From GCA-2686265 sp036010965 (GTDB lineage Bacteria; Planctomycetota; UBA1135; GCA-002686595): DNA of 64,000 nucleotides. The position numbers were made by a program, and so were the translations under genes. The stretch spans positions 11,368 to 75,367 of the forward strand of contig DASCMO010000017.1 of NCBI GenBank assembly GCA_036010965.1, given 5' to 3'. The notes below the pieces were generated by a model that was not told where the DNA came from, did not search any database, and was given only the letters and a program-made list of their open reading frames with translations. Shown here piece after piece: positions 24,984 through 32,586 of this stretch. Each line of letters opens with the position of its first letter. Positions within the stretch are counted from its first letter, which is position 1.

Positions 24984-26315
24984 TCATGCGGGTTGGGATT
25001 CGATGGCGGAGAAGGCCTCACCCAGGATGCGCAGGGCCTCGTCCACGTCGGCGGCGCCGGCGATCAGGGGCGGTGAGATGCGCGTGACGTTGCCGTGCAG
25101 GCCGCCCTTACCGATCAGCAGGCCACGCGCCTTGGTCTCCTCGAAGAGGCGCGCGGTGGTCTGCGGGTCAGGAGTACGGTCACCGGCGGTCTCGTCGGCT
25201 ACCAGTTCGAGGGCCTGCATCAGGCCCTTGCCGCGCACGTCGCCGATGCTGCGCGGGTGGCGTTGCTGGAGTTCCTCGAGCCCCTCGCGCAGGCGCGCGC
25301 CCTGGGTCTCTGCGTTGGCGGCGAGTCCGTCGCCCTCGATCACGTCCAGGGTGGCGAGGGCTGCGGCGCAGGAGGGCGGGTTGCCGCCGTAGGTGGAGAT
25401 CGTCATGGCCTTGAAGGCATCGGCGATCTCGGGCGTGGCGATCGTCACGCCCAGGGGCATGCCGTTGGCGACGCCCTTGGCCATGGTCATGATCTCGGGC
25501 TCCACGCCCCAGTGCTCGATGCCGAACATGTGGCTTCCCGTGCGGCCGAACCCTGTCTGGACCTCGTCGCAGATGAACACGCCGCCGTGCTCGCGCACGA
25601 TCTCGACGGCGATCTGGAAGTACTCGGGCGGGGGCGTGATGAAACCGCCCACGCCCTGGATCGGCTCGGCCAGGAAGGCCGCCACCTCGCCCGTGGTCGT
25701 GGTCTGGATCAGCTCGCGGATGTCCGTGGCGCAGCGCACCTCGCAGTCGGGGTAGGTCAGGCCGAACGGACAGCGGTAGCAGTAGGGCGAGACTGCGTGC
25801 TTGATGGCCGCGATCTGGGTCGGGACGGCGCGCCAGGGCGCGTGGGCCGTGAGGGACTGGGCGAGCAGGGAGCGTCCGGAGTAACCGTGGCGCAGGGCGA
25901 TGATCTCCTGGGAGCCGGTGAAGATCTGGGCCAGGACCACCGCCGTCTCGTCCGCCTCGGTGCCGGAGGCCGTGAAGAGGCTCTTCTGCAGGCGCCCCGG
26001 GGTCATGCCGGCGAGGCGCTCGGCGAGCTCGACTGTCGGCAGGGTCGGGTAGAGGGAGGAGACGTGGCCGAGGCGGTCGATCTGTAGCTTGAGGGGTTCG
26101 GTGACGCGCGGATTGCAGTGCCCGACCGAGACCGTGAGGATGCCGCCGAAGAAGTCGAGGTACTCGCGGCCGTCCACATCGCGGAGCGTCATGCCCTCGC
26201 CGCTCTCGAGCACCACCGACTCGTTGTAGTAGTTGGCGACGGCCGGCAGCAGGTATTCGGCGTGCTTCTCGCGGGCCGTGGCCGCCGGATTCTCCTGTTG
26301 GGTATCGTCGTTCAT
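24984..26315 (-). CDS. Class-III aminotransferase, probably beta-alanine (or alanine-glyoxylate) aminotransferase
   Basis: A 443-residue fold-type-I PLP enzyme. It has LDFFGGILTVSVGHCNPRV at the small N-terminal domain, FTASGTEADETAV for phosphate binding, FICDEVQTGFGRTGSHMFG (Asp contacting PLP N1) and the Schiff-base Lys in MTMAKGVANGMPLG. The overall pattern is close to AGXT2-type enzymes, which accept beta-alanine, beta-aminoisobutyrate and glyoxylate/pyruvate. Between dihydropyrimidinase and PreA, it most likely converts beta-alanine, the product of uracil degradation, to malonate semialdehyde. A cysteine cluster YCYRCPFGLTYPDCEVRC near residue 175 is typical of this subgroup. ATG 26315 with GAGGA upstream; 7-nt gaps to both neighbours. 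Confidence 0.88.
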   Translation of the reverse strand: MNDDTQQENPAATAREKHAEYLLPAVANYYNESVVLESGEGMTLRDVDGREYLDFFGGILTVSVGHCNPRVTEPLKLQIDRLGHVSSLYPTLPTVELAERLAGMTPGRLQKSLFTASGTEADETAVVLAQIFTGSQEIIALRHGYSGRSLLAQSLTAHAPWRAVPTQIAAIKHAVSPYCYRCPFGLTYPDCEVRCATDIRELIQTTTTGEVAAFLAEPIQGVGGFITPPPEYFQIAVEIVREHGGVFICDEVQTGFGRTGSHMFGIEHWGVEPEIMTMAKGVANGMPLGVTIATPEIADAFKAMTISTYGGNPPSCAAALATLDVIEGDGLAANAETQGARLREGLEELQQRHPRSIGDVRGKGLMQALELVADETAGDRTPDPQTTARLFEETKARGLLIGKGGLHGNVTRISPPLIAGAADVDEALRILGEAFSAIESQPA

Positions 26316-26322
26316 CTCGTCC

Positions 26323-27732
26323 TCAGGGCGTGGTGGGTATCAGGGGCGTCGCTGTCTCGAAGCGGGTCTTGCGGGGCAGGTAGCGCCCGCGGCCCTTCGC
26401 TCCGCTGAAGCTCGCTCCGTCCACGATCACCTCGCCGCGCGAGAGCACGACGTCCACCGCTCCCCGGACGACGCGACCCTCGTAGGGGTTGTAGTCCACG
26501 TTCATGTGCAGGGACTCGGCGCGCAGGACCGTCTCGCCCGCGGGGTCGAAGACCACGATGTCGGCGTCGCTGCCGGGGGCGATCGTGCCCTTGCGCGGGA
26601 ACAGGCCGAACAGGCGCGCGGGGGAAGTGGAGGTCAGCTCGACCCAGCGGTTGAGGGAGATGCGGCCGGCCGCCACCCCGCCGTCGAAGGTCAGCAACAT
26701 GCGCGTCTCGATGCCGGGCGCGCCATTGGGGATCTTGCTGAAGTCGTCGCGCCCGAGCTGCTTGCCCTCCTTGAAGCAGAACGGGCAGTGATCGGTGGAG
26801 ATGGCCTGCAGGTCGCCGGTGCGCAGGCCGCGCCACAGCTCGCCTTGTGTGGCCTTGTCGCGCAGGGGCGGGCTCATGACGTACTTGGCTCCCTCGAAGC
26901 CCGGCTCTTCGTAGTTGTCGTGGGAGAGGAACAGGTACTGGGGGCAGGTCTCGGCATAGGCCTCCAGCCCGCGGGCGCGGGCCGCGGTCACCTCGGCCAG
27001 GGCTTCCGCGGCGGAGAGGTGCACGATGTAGACCGGCACGCCGGCCATCTCGGCCAGGGCGATCGCACGGTGGGTCGCCTCGGCCTCGGCCTGCGGCGGG
27101 CGGGTCAGGGCGTGGTAGCGCGGCTCGGTCTCTCCGCGCCGCAGGGCCTGTTCCACCAGCACGTCGATGACCATCCCGTTCTCGGCGTGCATGCAGATCG
27201 TGGCTCCCAGCTCGCCGGAGCGCTGCATGCAGCGGAAGATGCCGCCGTCGTCCATGTAGAAGACGCCCGGGTAGGCCATGAAGAGCTTGAAGGAGGTCAC
27301 ACCCTCCTCGACCATCTCGCCCATCTCGCGTTCGAGCTCGTTGGTGTGCTCGGACATGATCATGTGGAAGCCGTAGTCGATGGTCGCCTTGCCATCGGCC
27401 TTGGCCATCCAGCACTCCCAGGCCTGGCGCAGGGTCTCCCCGCGCTGCTGGATGGCGAAGTCGACCAGGGTCGTCGTGCCGCCGTGGGCCGCCGCGACCG
27501 TGCCGGTCTCGAAGTCATCGACCGAGAAGGCGCCGCCGAAGGGCATGTCGAGGTGCGTGTGCACATCGATGCCGCCGGGGATCACAAGTTTTCCCGAGGC
27601 GTCGATCGTGCGGTCCACCTCTCCGGCGAGGTCCAGGCCCACAGCCTTCACCTGCTCGCCGTCGGTCAGCACGTCGCCGCAAAAGACCTCCGTGGCCGTG
27701 ACGACCGTGCCGCCCTGGATCAGTGTCTTCAT
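26323..27732 (-). CDS. hydA: Dihydropyrimidinase (D-hydantoinase)
   Basis: Opens the ring of dihydrouracil or dihydrothymine to N-carbamoyl-beta-amino acids. A 469-residue cyclic amidohydrolase with metal ligands His58 and His60 in GGIDVHTHLDMPFGG, carbamylated Lys149 in TSFKLFMAYPG, ligand His residues in CMHAENG and YIVHLSAAEAL, and metal Asp in ISTDHCPF. FMAYPG and DHCPF are typical of dihydropyrimidinases and separate it from allantoinase. ATG 27732. Second enzyme of the reductive pyrimidine pathway; 10 nt after the beta-ureidopropionase stop. Confidence 0.95.
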   Translation of the reverse strand: MKTLIQGGTVVTATEVFCGDVLTDGEQVKAVGLDLAGEVDRTIDASGKLVIPGGIDVHTHLDMPFGGAFSVDDFETGTVAAAHGGTTTLVDFAIQQRGETLRQAWECWMAKADGKATIDYGFHMIMSEHTNELEREMGEMVEEGVTSFKLFMAYPGVFYMDDGGIFRCMQRSGELGATICMHAENGMVIDVLVEQALRRGETEPRYHALTRPPQAEAEATHRAIALAEMAGVPVYIVHLSAAEALAEVTAARARGLEAYAETCPQYLFLSHDNYEEPGFEGAKYVMSPPLRDKATQGELWRGLRTGDLQAISTDHCPFCFKEGKQLGRDDFSKIPNGAPGIETRMLLTFDGGVAAGRISLNRWVELTSTSPARLFGLFPRKGTIAPGSDADIVVFDPAGETVLRAESLHMNVDYNPYEGRVVRGAVDVVLSRGEVIVDGASFSGAKGRGRYLPRKTRFETATPLIPTTP

Positions 27733-27742
27733 CGCGCAGTCC

Positions 27743-28615
27743 TCAGGGCAAGAGCCCGGTCATGTCCTCGTAGGTCTCCGGGCGCCGGTCACGGTAGAAC
27801 TGCCACACGCGACGCACTTCCTCGATCAGCTCCAGGTCCATGTCGGCGATCACCAGCTCGTCCTCGTCCTCCGAGGCCTCGGCCAGGAATTTGCCGCGCG
27901 GATCGACGAAGTAGCTCGTGCCGTAGAACTTGCCCAGGTTCCAGGGGGCCTCGGTCCCGACGCGGTTGATGCAGCCCATGAAGTAGCCGTTGGCCACGGC
28001 GTGGGCGGGTTGCTCGAGCTTCCACAGGTACTGGGAGAGGCCCGCGACCGTCGCCGAGGGGTTGAAGACGATCTCGGCGCCATTCAGGCCCAGCAGTCGC
28101 GCTCCCTCGGGGAAGTGGCGGTCGTAGCAGATGTAGACACCGACGCGCGCGTAGGCCGTCTCGAACACCGGGTAGCCCAGGTTGCCGGGCTTGAAGAAGA
28201 ACTTCTCCCAGAAACCCGAGGTGTGGGGGATGTGGTTCTTGCGGTACTTGCCGAGGTAGGTGCCGTCGGCGTCGATGACCGCGGCGCTGTTGTAGTAGAC
28301 CCCGGCCTGCTCGCGCTCGTAGACCGGCACGACGAGCACCATCTGATGCTTGGCCGCAAGGGGTGCTAGAGCCTCGGTCGTCGGTCCGGGGATCGGCTCG
28401 GCGGCGTCGTACCAGCGAGCGTCCTGTCCCGGGCAGAAGTAGGGGCCGTTGAAGATCTCCTGCAGGCAGAGGATCTGCACCCCAGCTCGGCCGGCCTCCT
28501 CGATCATGGGCAGGTGCTTCTCTAAGGCCGCTGCCTGGATCTCCGCCACCGGACGGGTCTCGTCATTGAGGGGATTGGCGCACTGGATCAGCCCGCCCTT
28601 CACGATTCTGGCCAC
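27743..28615 (-). CDS. Beta-ureidopropionase (N-carbamoyl-beta-alanine amidohydrolase), nitrilase superfamily
   Basis: Hydrolyses N-carbamoyl-beta-alanine to beta-alanine, CO2 and ammonia. The 290-residue nitrilase-fold protein has the catalytic Glu53 (LQEIFNGPYFCPGQD), Lys126 (GKYRKNHIPHT) and Cys163 (VYICYDRHFPEGARLLGLNGA). NPSATVAGLSQYLW and the surrounding Phe/Trp-rich loops are those of the beta-ureidopropionase subgroup, also called PydC. GTG 28615 is supported by AGGAG in the 15-nt gap after the upstream dehydrogenase gene. Third step of the pathway encoded here. Confidence 0.93.
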   Translation of the reverse strand: MARIVKGGLIQCANPLNDETRPVAEIQAAALEKHLPMIEEAGRAGVQILCLQEIFNGPYFCPGQDARWYDAAEPIPGPTTEALAPLAAKHQMVLVVPVYEREQAGVYYNSAAVIDADGTYLGKYRKNHIPHTSGFWEKFFFKPGNLGYPVFETAYARVGVYICYDRHFPEGARLLGLNGAEIVFNPSATVAGLSQYLWKLEQPAHAVANGYFMGCINRVGTEAPWNLGKFYGTSYFVDPRGKFLAEASEDEDELVIADMDLELIEEVRRVWQFYRDRRPETYEDMTGLLP

Positions 28616-28630
28616 GCTAGGTGCTCCTCT

Positions 28631-30076
28631 CTACCAACGGGAAATGACGACCTTGCGATCGGTGTAGAAGTCGAAGGCCTCGCGCCCGTGGGCCTTGAGG
28701 TCTCCGAAGAACGAGCCCTTGGCGCCGCCGAAGCCGAAGAAGGACATCGGTGCGGCCACGCCGATGTTCACACCGGCCATGCTGGCCTCGATGTTGTAGC
28801 GGAAGTTTCGGGCGTGCTTGCCGCTGGTGGTGAAGATCGAGCTCGCGTTGGCGAGCGGCTGGTCGCGGGTGACCTGCAGGGCACCCTCGAGGTCATCCAC
28901 CTGTACCAGGCACAGCACCGGGCCGAAGATCTCATCGGTGGCGATCTTCATCGAGGGTTTGACCCCGTCGAAGAGCGTCGGGCCCAGGAAATAGCCCTCG
29001 CCCTCGACCTCCACCTGGCGTCCGTCCACCACCAGCTCGGCGCCCTCGTCGACCCCGGCGGCGATGAAGTCCTCGACCTTGCGCTTGTGGCCGGAGGAGA
29101 TCAGCGGGCCGAGGGTGATGCCCTCTTGCGTCCCGTCACCCACGCGGGTCTCGCTGATGGCGCGCTCGAGGCCCGCGCGCACCTGGTCGTGGCAGTCGCC
29201 GACGGTGAGCACGATGCTGGCGGCCAGGCAGCGCTCGCCGGCGCAGCCGAAGGCCGAATCGGCGATGGCGCCGACAGTCAGCTCCATGTCCGCGTCGGGC
29301 ATGACGATCACGAAGTTCTTGGCGCCGCCCAGGGCCTGGACGCGCTTGCCGTGGGCGGCCGCGGTCCTGTAGACGTGCTCGGCCACCGGGCTGGAGCCGA
29401 CGAAGGAGACGCCGCGCACGAGCGGGTGCTCGATCAGGGTGTCGACCGCCTCGCGCCCGCCGTGGACGAGGTTGAGGACACCGGGGGGGAAACCGGCCTC
29501 GTCGATCAGGCGCCAGACGAGGTCCTGGCTGAAGGGGACCTGTTCGGAGGGCTTGCAGACGAAGGTGTTTCCGCAGGCCACGGCGAAGGGGAAGAACCAC
29601 ATCGGCACCATGGCCGGGAAGTTGAAGGGCGCGATGCAGGCGAAGACGCCCAGGGGCTGGCGCACGCTCTCGCAGTCGATGCCGCCCGCGATGTCCTCGA
29701 GGGCCTGCCCCATGAGCAAGGTCGGCGCGCCGGTCGCCACCTCGATCATCTGGATGCCGCGCCGCACGCTGCCGCGCGCTTCGGCCAGGGTCTTGCCGTT
29801 CTCGCGCGTGACGATGGCGGTCAGCTCCTCGGAGTGTTCCTCGAGCAGGGCCTTGAGGCGGAAGAGGGGCTGGACCCGGTCCTCGACGGGCGTCCGGCGC
29901 CAGGCGGGGTAGGCCCGGGCGGCGGCGCGCACGGCGGCGTCGACCTCATCGGCGCCGCACAGGGGCGTCAGGCCGATCAGTTCGCCGTTGGCGGGGTTGC
30001 GGACCTCGTGGACCTCGGTGGCGTCTGAGCCGACCCAGGCGCCGTCGATGTGATTCTGCAGTCGTTCGGCTGTCAT
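28631..30076 (-). CDS. mmsA: CoA-acylating methylmalonate-/malonate-semialdehyde dehydrogenase
   Basis: A 481-residue aldehyde dehydrogenase of the CoA-dependent MmsA/IolA class. Catalytic Cys283 lies in FGCAGERCLAAS, where the second Cys is the nucleophile and the GERC context marks the CoA-acylating group. Other features are FNFPAMVPMWFFPFAVACGN, the NAD-binding VSFVGSSPVAEHVY, and the family C-terminus GGAKGSFFGDLKAHGREAFDFYTDRKVV. In this operon it should convert malonate semialdehyde from beta-alanine, or methylmalonate semialdehyde from thymine, to acetyl- or propionyl-CoA. ATG 30076; first gene of the mmsA-(ureidopropionase)-hydA-aminotransferase-preA operon. Confidence 0.95.
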   Translation of the reverse strand: MTAERLQNHIDGAWVGSDATEVHEVRNPANGELIGLTPLCGADEVDAAVRAAARAYPAWRRTPVEDRVQPLFRLKALLEEHSEELTAIVTRENGKTLAEARGSVRRGIQMIEVATGAPTLLMGQALEDIAGGIDCESVRQPLGVFACIAPFNFPAMVPMWFFPFAVACGNTFVCKPSEQVPFSQDLVWRLIDEAGFPPGVLNLVHGGREAVDTLIEHPLVRGVSFVGSSPVAEHVYRTAAAHGKRVQALGGAKNFVIVMPDADMELTVGAIADSAFGCAGERCLAASIVLTVGDCHDQVRAGLERAISETRVGDGTQEGITLGPLISSGHKRKVEDFIAAGVDEGAELVVDGRQVEVEGEGYFLGPTLFDGVKPSMKIATDEIFGPVLCLVQVDDLEGALQVTRDQPLANASSIFTTSGKHARNFRYNIEASMAGVNIGVAAPMSFFGFGGAKGSFFGDLKAHGREAFDFYTDRKVVISRW

Positions 30077-30186
30077 GGGGAGGGGCCCTCCAGGGCTTGC
30101 CGGCGGTGGCCGCTCCAGGGTGGGAGGAGCGGGCCGGCGCAGTGAGTCCGATGATATCGGACGGCCCCGTCCCGGACAACGAGCGC

Positions 30187-31992
30187 TCAGCCTCCCTGGT
30201 CGGTTTCGCGTGGGGCGAGGGCGCGGCCGTTGGCGGGATCGACCCGCAGGTCGAGGACCTGCTCGTCCTCGGTGTAGAACAGGAACCCGATCATCATCTC
30301 GTGGTGGGTCTGCGGTCCCCAGCGCACGGTCTTGTGCGGGTCAGGGTTGTAGGGGTTGAAGAGCGAGTTGTCGAAGTGCGCCAGGACGTCCACGCGCGTT
30401 CCGGCCGGGAGGCGCAGGAGGCCGGGCTCGATCTGGTAGCCCAGCTGCCAGTCGAAGCTGTAGCTGGGGACCGACAGCAAGATCTCCCGCTCACCTCCGG
30501 GGTAGGTGGCTTCGAAGCGCATGTCGCGGCCGCGCACGTGCATGTGTGCGAACATCCCAACCCCGGTGGCGTCGCGTTCGAAGGTCGCGCTGGCGGCGAC
30601 CGGGTGGGCCGGTGCGCCGGGGGGGATGCGGAAGCGGCGGTTGACGATCATGTGGTGCATCAGCTCCTTGTCCACGGTCGCGCGCGGGTAGCGCAGGCCG
30701 ACCTCCATCCGGCAGCGCTCCTCGACGCCGGTGGTGACGAAGTGCATCTGCAGGGCGAGCACGGATCCGGCAGGGATCATGTACCCCATGCCATCAGGCA
30801 GGTCGAGCGGCGCGCCGCCAGGGACCTGGCCCGTGACGAACCCTCCGTCATCGAAGCTCATCCCGACGCGGAAGTGCAGCAGGTTGGCGTGATGTAAGGA
30901 GGCGGGGTTGTCGGGTCGCACCTCGACCGCCTGGATCCAGGTGTCGTGCTTGAAGACGTGGGGCAGGACCTCGTAGCGGTAGGGGACGTAACCCTCAGCC
31001 GGCAGCTCCTGCGCCTTCGCCTGGGCGATGACGAGGTCGGGCTCGCCAATGCGCCAGCGCGTGTCGGGCCACTCGAGCGCTGCGGGCAGGGGCTCGTTCC
31101 CTGGGCCGGGGGCGCCTGCGCCGGCCCACGCCAGCAGGGTCTCGCGCTCTTCCTTCCCGAGCGCGCGCGCGTTGTGGAAGGTCCCGTGCCGCGCGTCGGC
31201 GTACCAGGGTGGCATGCGTCCCTCGCGCACGACCTCGGCGATCGTGTCGGCGCGGGCGGCGGCGTCCTCGTAGGTGATGAGGGAGAAGGGCGCCTCGGTC
31301 CCCGGCCGGTGGCACTCCTGGCAGCGCGCACGCAGGACGGCGTCCACGGCGGCGAAGGAAGGCGCTTCCACGGCCTCGTACGGGTGCTCGGGCTCGGTCT
31401 GGATGCGGCAGCCATCCACCGGCGTCTCGCTGACCGCCACCTCGCGTCCGGCGAGCACGTCCTCGATGGCCGTCCGCAGGTCGGCGCGCCCCTCGTTGGG
31501 CCGGACGCCGCCCAGGCGGTACTGGCTGTCCACCCGCCCGCGGTAGCGAAGGCGCCGCTCGCCGTCGAGCACCACCACCTGCGGCGTGCGCTCGACGCCC
31601 AGTGCACGCACGGTCGAGCCGTCGAAGTCCTTGACGAAGGGGATCCCTCCGCCCTTCTCGGCGGCCTGGGCCGCGATCTCGAGCAGGGAGTCTTGGGGCC
31701 CGACGCCGACGGCGACGAACTGTACTGCCCGCGGCCGGAACTCTCGCTCGAGGGCGACCAGGCGCGGCAGGTAGCGCTGCACGAGGGGACAGTCGGTGGT
31801 CGTGAAGACCACGACATACGCTGCTCGCTCCCCGAACTCACTAAGGGAGCGCGGCAGGTAGCGCGTGTCTGTGAAGGAGAGCTCGGCGATGCGGTCGCCG
31901 ATCTCCACGTCGCCCGTGCGATGCTCGGCGAGCGCGGAGGGTGCGGCCGCGGCGAGGCAGGCCAGGAGCAGTGCGTGCTGAAGGACGTTCAT
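30187..31992 (-). CDS. Exported fusion: redoxin domain, CxxCH haem-c motif, copper monooxygenase-like C-terminus
   Basis: A 601-residue exported protein. Signal peptide 1-22 (MNVLQHALLLACLAAAAPSALA). Residues ~25-190 are an AhpC/TSA-thioredoxin-like domain with a single Cys68 in TTTDCPLVQRYLP and the cis-Pro loop ERTPQVVVLDGE. A cytochrome-c-type haem motif CQECH (Cys224, Cys227, His228) follows, with PFSLITYEDAAARADTIAEVVREGRMPPWYAD. About 340-590 resemble peptidylglycine/dopamine-type Cu(II) ascorbate-dependent monooxygenases, with histidine-bearing loops LHHANLLHFRVG, LALQMHFVTTG, LMHHMIVNR and GMFAHMHVRGRDM. Substrate unknown. It starts 73 nt after the selenocysteine-rhodanese stop and may share its transcript. 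Confidence 0.82.
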   Translation of the reverse strand: MNVLQHALLLACLAAAAPSALAEHRTGDVEIGDRIAELSFTDTRYLPRSLSEFGERAAYVVVFTTTDCPLVQRYLPRLVALEREFRPRAVQFVAVGVGPQDSLLEIAAQAAEKGGGIPFVKDFDGSTVRALGVERTPQVVVLDGERRLRYRGRVDSQYRLGGVRPNEGRADLRTAIEDVLAGREVAVSETPVDGCRIQTEPEHPYEAVEAPSFAAVDAVLRARCQECHRPGTEAPFSLITYEDAAARADTIAEVVREGRMPPWYADARHGTFHNARALGKEERETLLAWAGAGAPGPGNEPLPAALEWPDTRWRIGEPDLVIAQAKAQELPAEGYVPYRYEVLPHVFKHDTWIQAVEVRPDNPASLHHANLLHFRVGMSFDDGGFVTGQVPGGAPLDLPDGMGYMIPAGSVLALQMHFVTTGVEERCRMEVGLRYPRATVDKELMHHMIVNRRFRIPPGAPAHPVAASATFERDATGVGMFAHMHVRGRDMRFEATYPGGEREILLSVPSYSFDWQLGYQIEPGLLRLPAGTRVDVLAHFDNSLFNPYNPDPHKTVRWGPQTHHEMMIGFLFYTEDEQVLDLRVDPANGRALAPRETDQGG

Positions 31993-32065
31993 CTCCCGGG
32001 ATACGCTCGGTTTGTCGGGGCGTTTCGACCCTCTGCGATCTCCATCGCGCTGTTTCCCGGACGGG

Positions 32066-32500
32066 TCAGCCGTTCGCGCGCAGCTCTTCCCACGTGCGTC
32101 CGGCATCCGGCGTCTGGCTGCAAGGGAGGTCGCGGGCCGTCCAGCCCTCCACCAGCACCTGTCCGCCGCCGTCCCGCATGCCGCTGTAGCCGCCGGACAT
32201 GTCGATCATTCCGTTGAAGCCGGTCGCCGAGAGGGTCTCGCAGGCACGCTGCGAGCGTCCCCCAGCCGCTCAGTAGACCACCATGCGCGCGTCCTTCTCG
32301 AACAGCCGCTCGACCGTCGCCATGAACTCGAGATTTTGGACCAGCCCGTCGGGGCCCCTGAATCCGAAGGGGACGTTCCAGGCGTTCGGGAGGTGTCCGG
32401 CGGCGAACTCCTCCGGCGTGCGGACGTCGAGGCAGTGCCAGCCTTCTTCCTGCCCCATGCGGTCGTGGGCCGCCTGGGGATCGAGGGTCTCGTGGCTCAT
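32066..32500 (-). CDS. Rhodanese-like selenoprotein, in-frame TGA read as selenocysteine
   Basis: A 144-residue rhodanese domain if the TGA at 32270-32272 is read through as Sec77. Before it: LDVRTPEEFAAGHLPNAWNVPF, the typical rhodanese DVR..E...GH.P.A signature, and ARMVVY ending at residue 76. After it, in the same frame without any stop for 67 codons: AAGGRSQRACETLSATGFN, then DMSGGYSGMRDG and EGWTARDLP, which is normal rhodanese C-terminal sequence. The catalytic residue of rhodaneses stands exactly where the TGA is (VVY-[C]-AAGGRS), so TGA replaces the active-site Cys. A SECIS-like hairpin follows. Likely role: Se/S transfer or thiol redox chemistry in the cytosol. ATG 32500 has only a weak ribosome site. 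The alternatives are a sequencing error or recent nonsense mutation; with only standard stops, the gene would be called as a 76-residue fragment ending at 32270. Confidence 0.85.
32233..32263 (-). promoter_or_regulatory. Bacterial SECIS-like stem-loop just downstream of the TGA
   Basis: On the minus strand a perfect 7-bp stem (CTCGCAG at 32255-32249 with CTGCGAG at 32243-32237) encloses the 5-nt loop CGTGC (32248-32244). The loop begins 21 nt after the TGA and has G as its second base. A 16-37 nt distance, a small apical loop and a G among its first two bases are the known consensus for bacterial SelB-binding SECIS elements. A lower GGG/CCC helix across an internal loop (32263-32261 with 32235-32233) could extend it. 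The hairpin is inside coding sequence, as in bacterial selenoprotein genes. Confidence 0.7.
32270..32272 (-). other. In-frame TGA, proposed selenocysteine codon
   Basis: The codon falls at the position of the catalytic cysteine in the rhodanese loop VVY-x-AAGGRS. Coding similarity continues directly on both sides in the same frame, and the next in-frame stop is at 32066-32068. TGC or TGT would be one base away. Confidence 0.8.
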
Positions 32501-32586
32501 GGTGTCGGGGTCGGCCGCGTGGAGGAGGGGGCGCCGGGTGGCACAGGTCCGTGCAGGGCATGGTACCCGCGATCGTGCCCGCACCC

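Noticed and set aside
32066..32269. Reading the rhodanese TGA as an ordinary stop with the downstream half as noise or a separate gene
   Set aside because: The downstream half is in the same frame, carries the rhodanese AAGGRS loop and has no start of its own; noise would not match the family.
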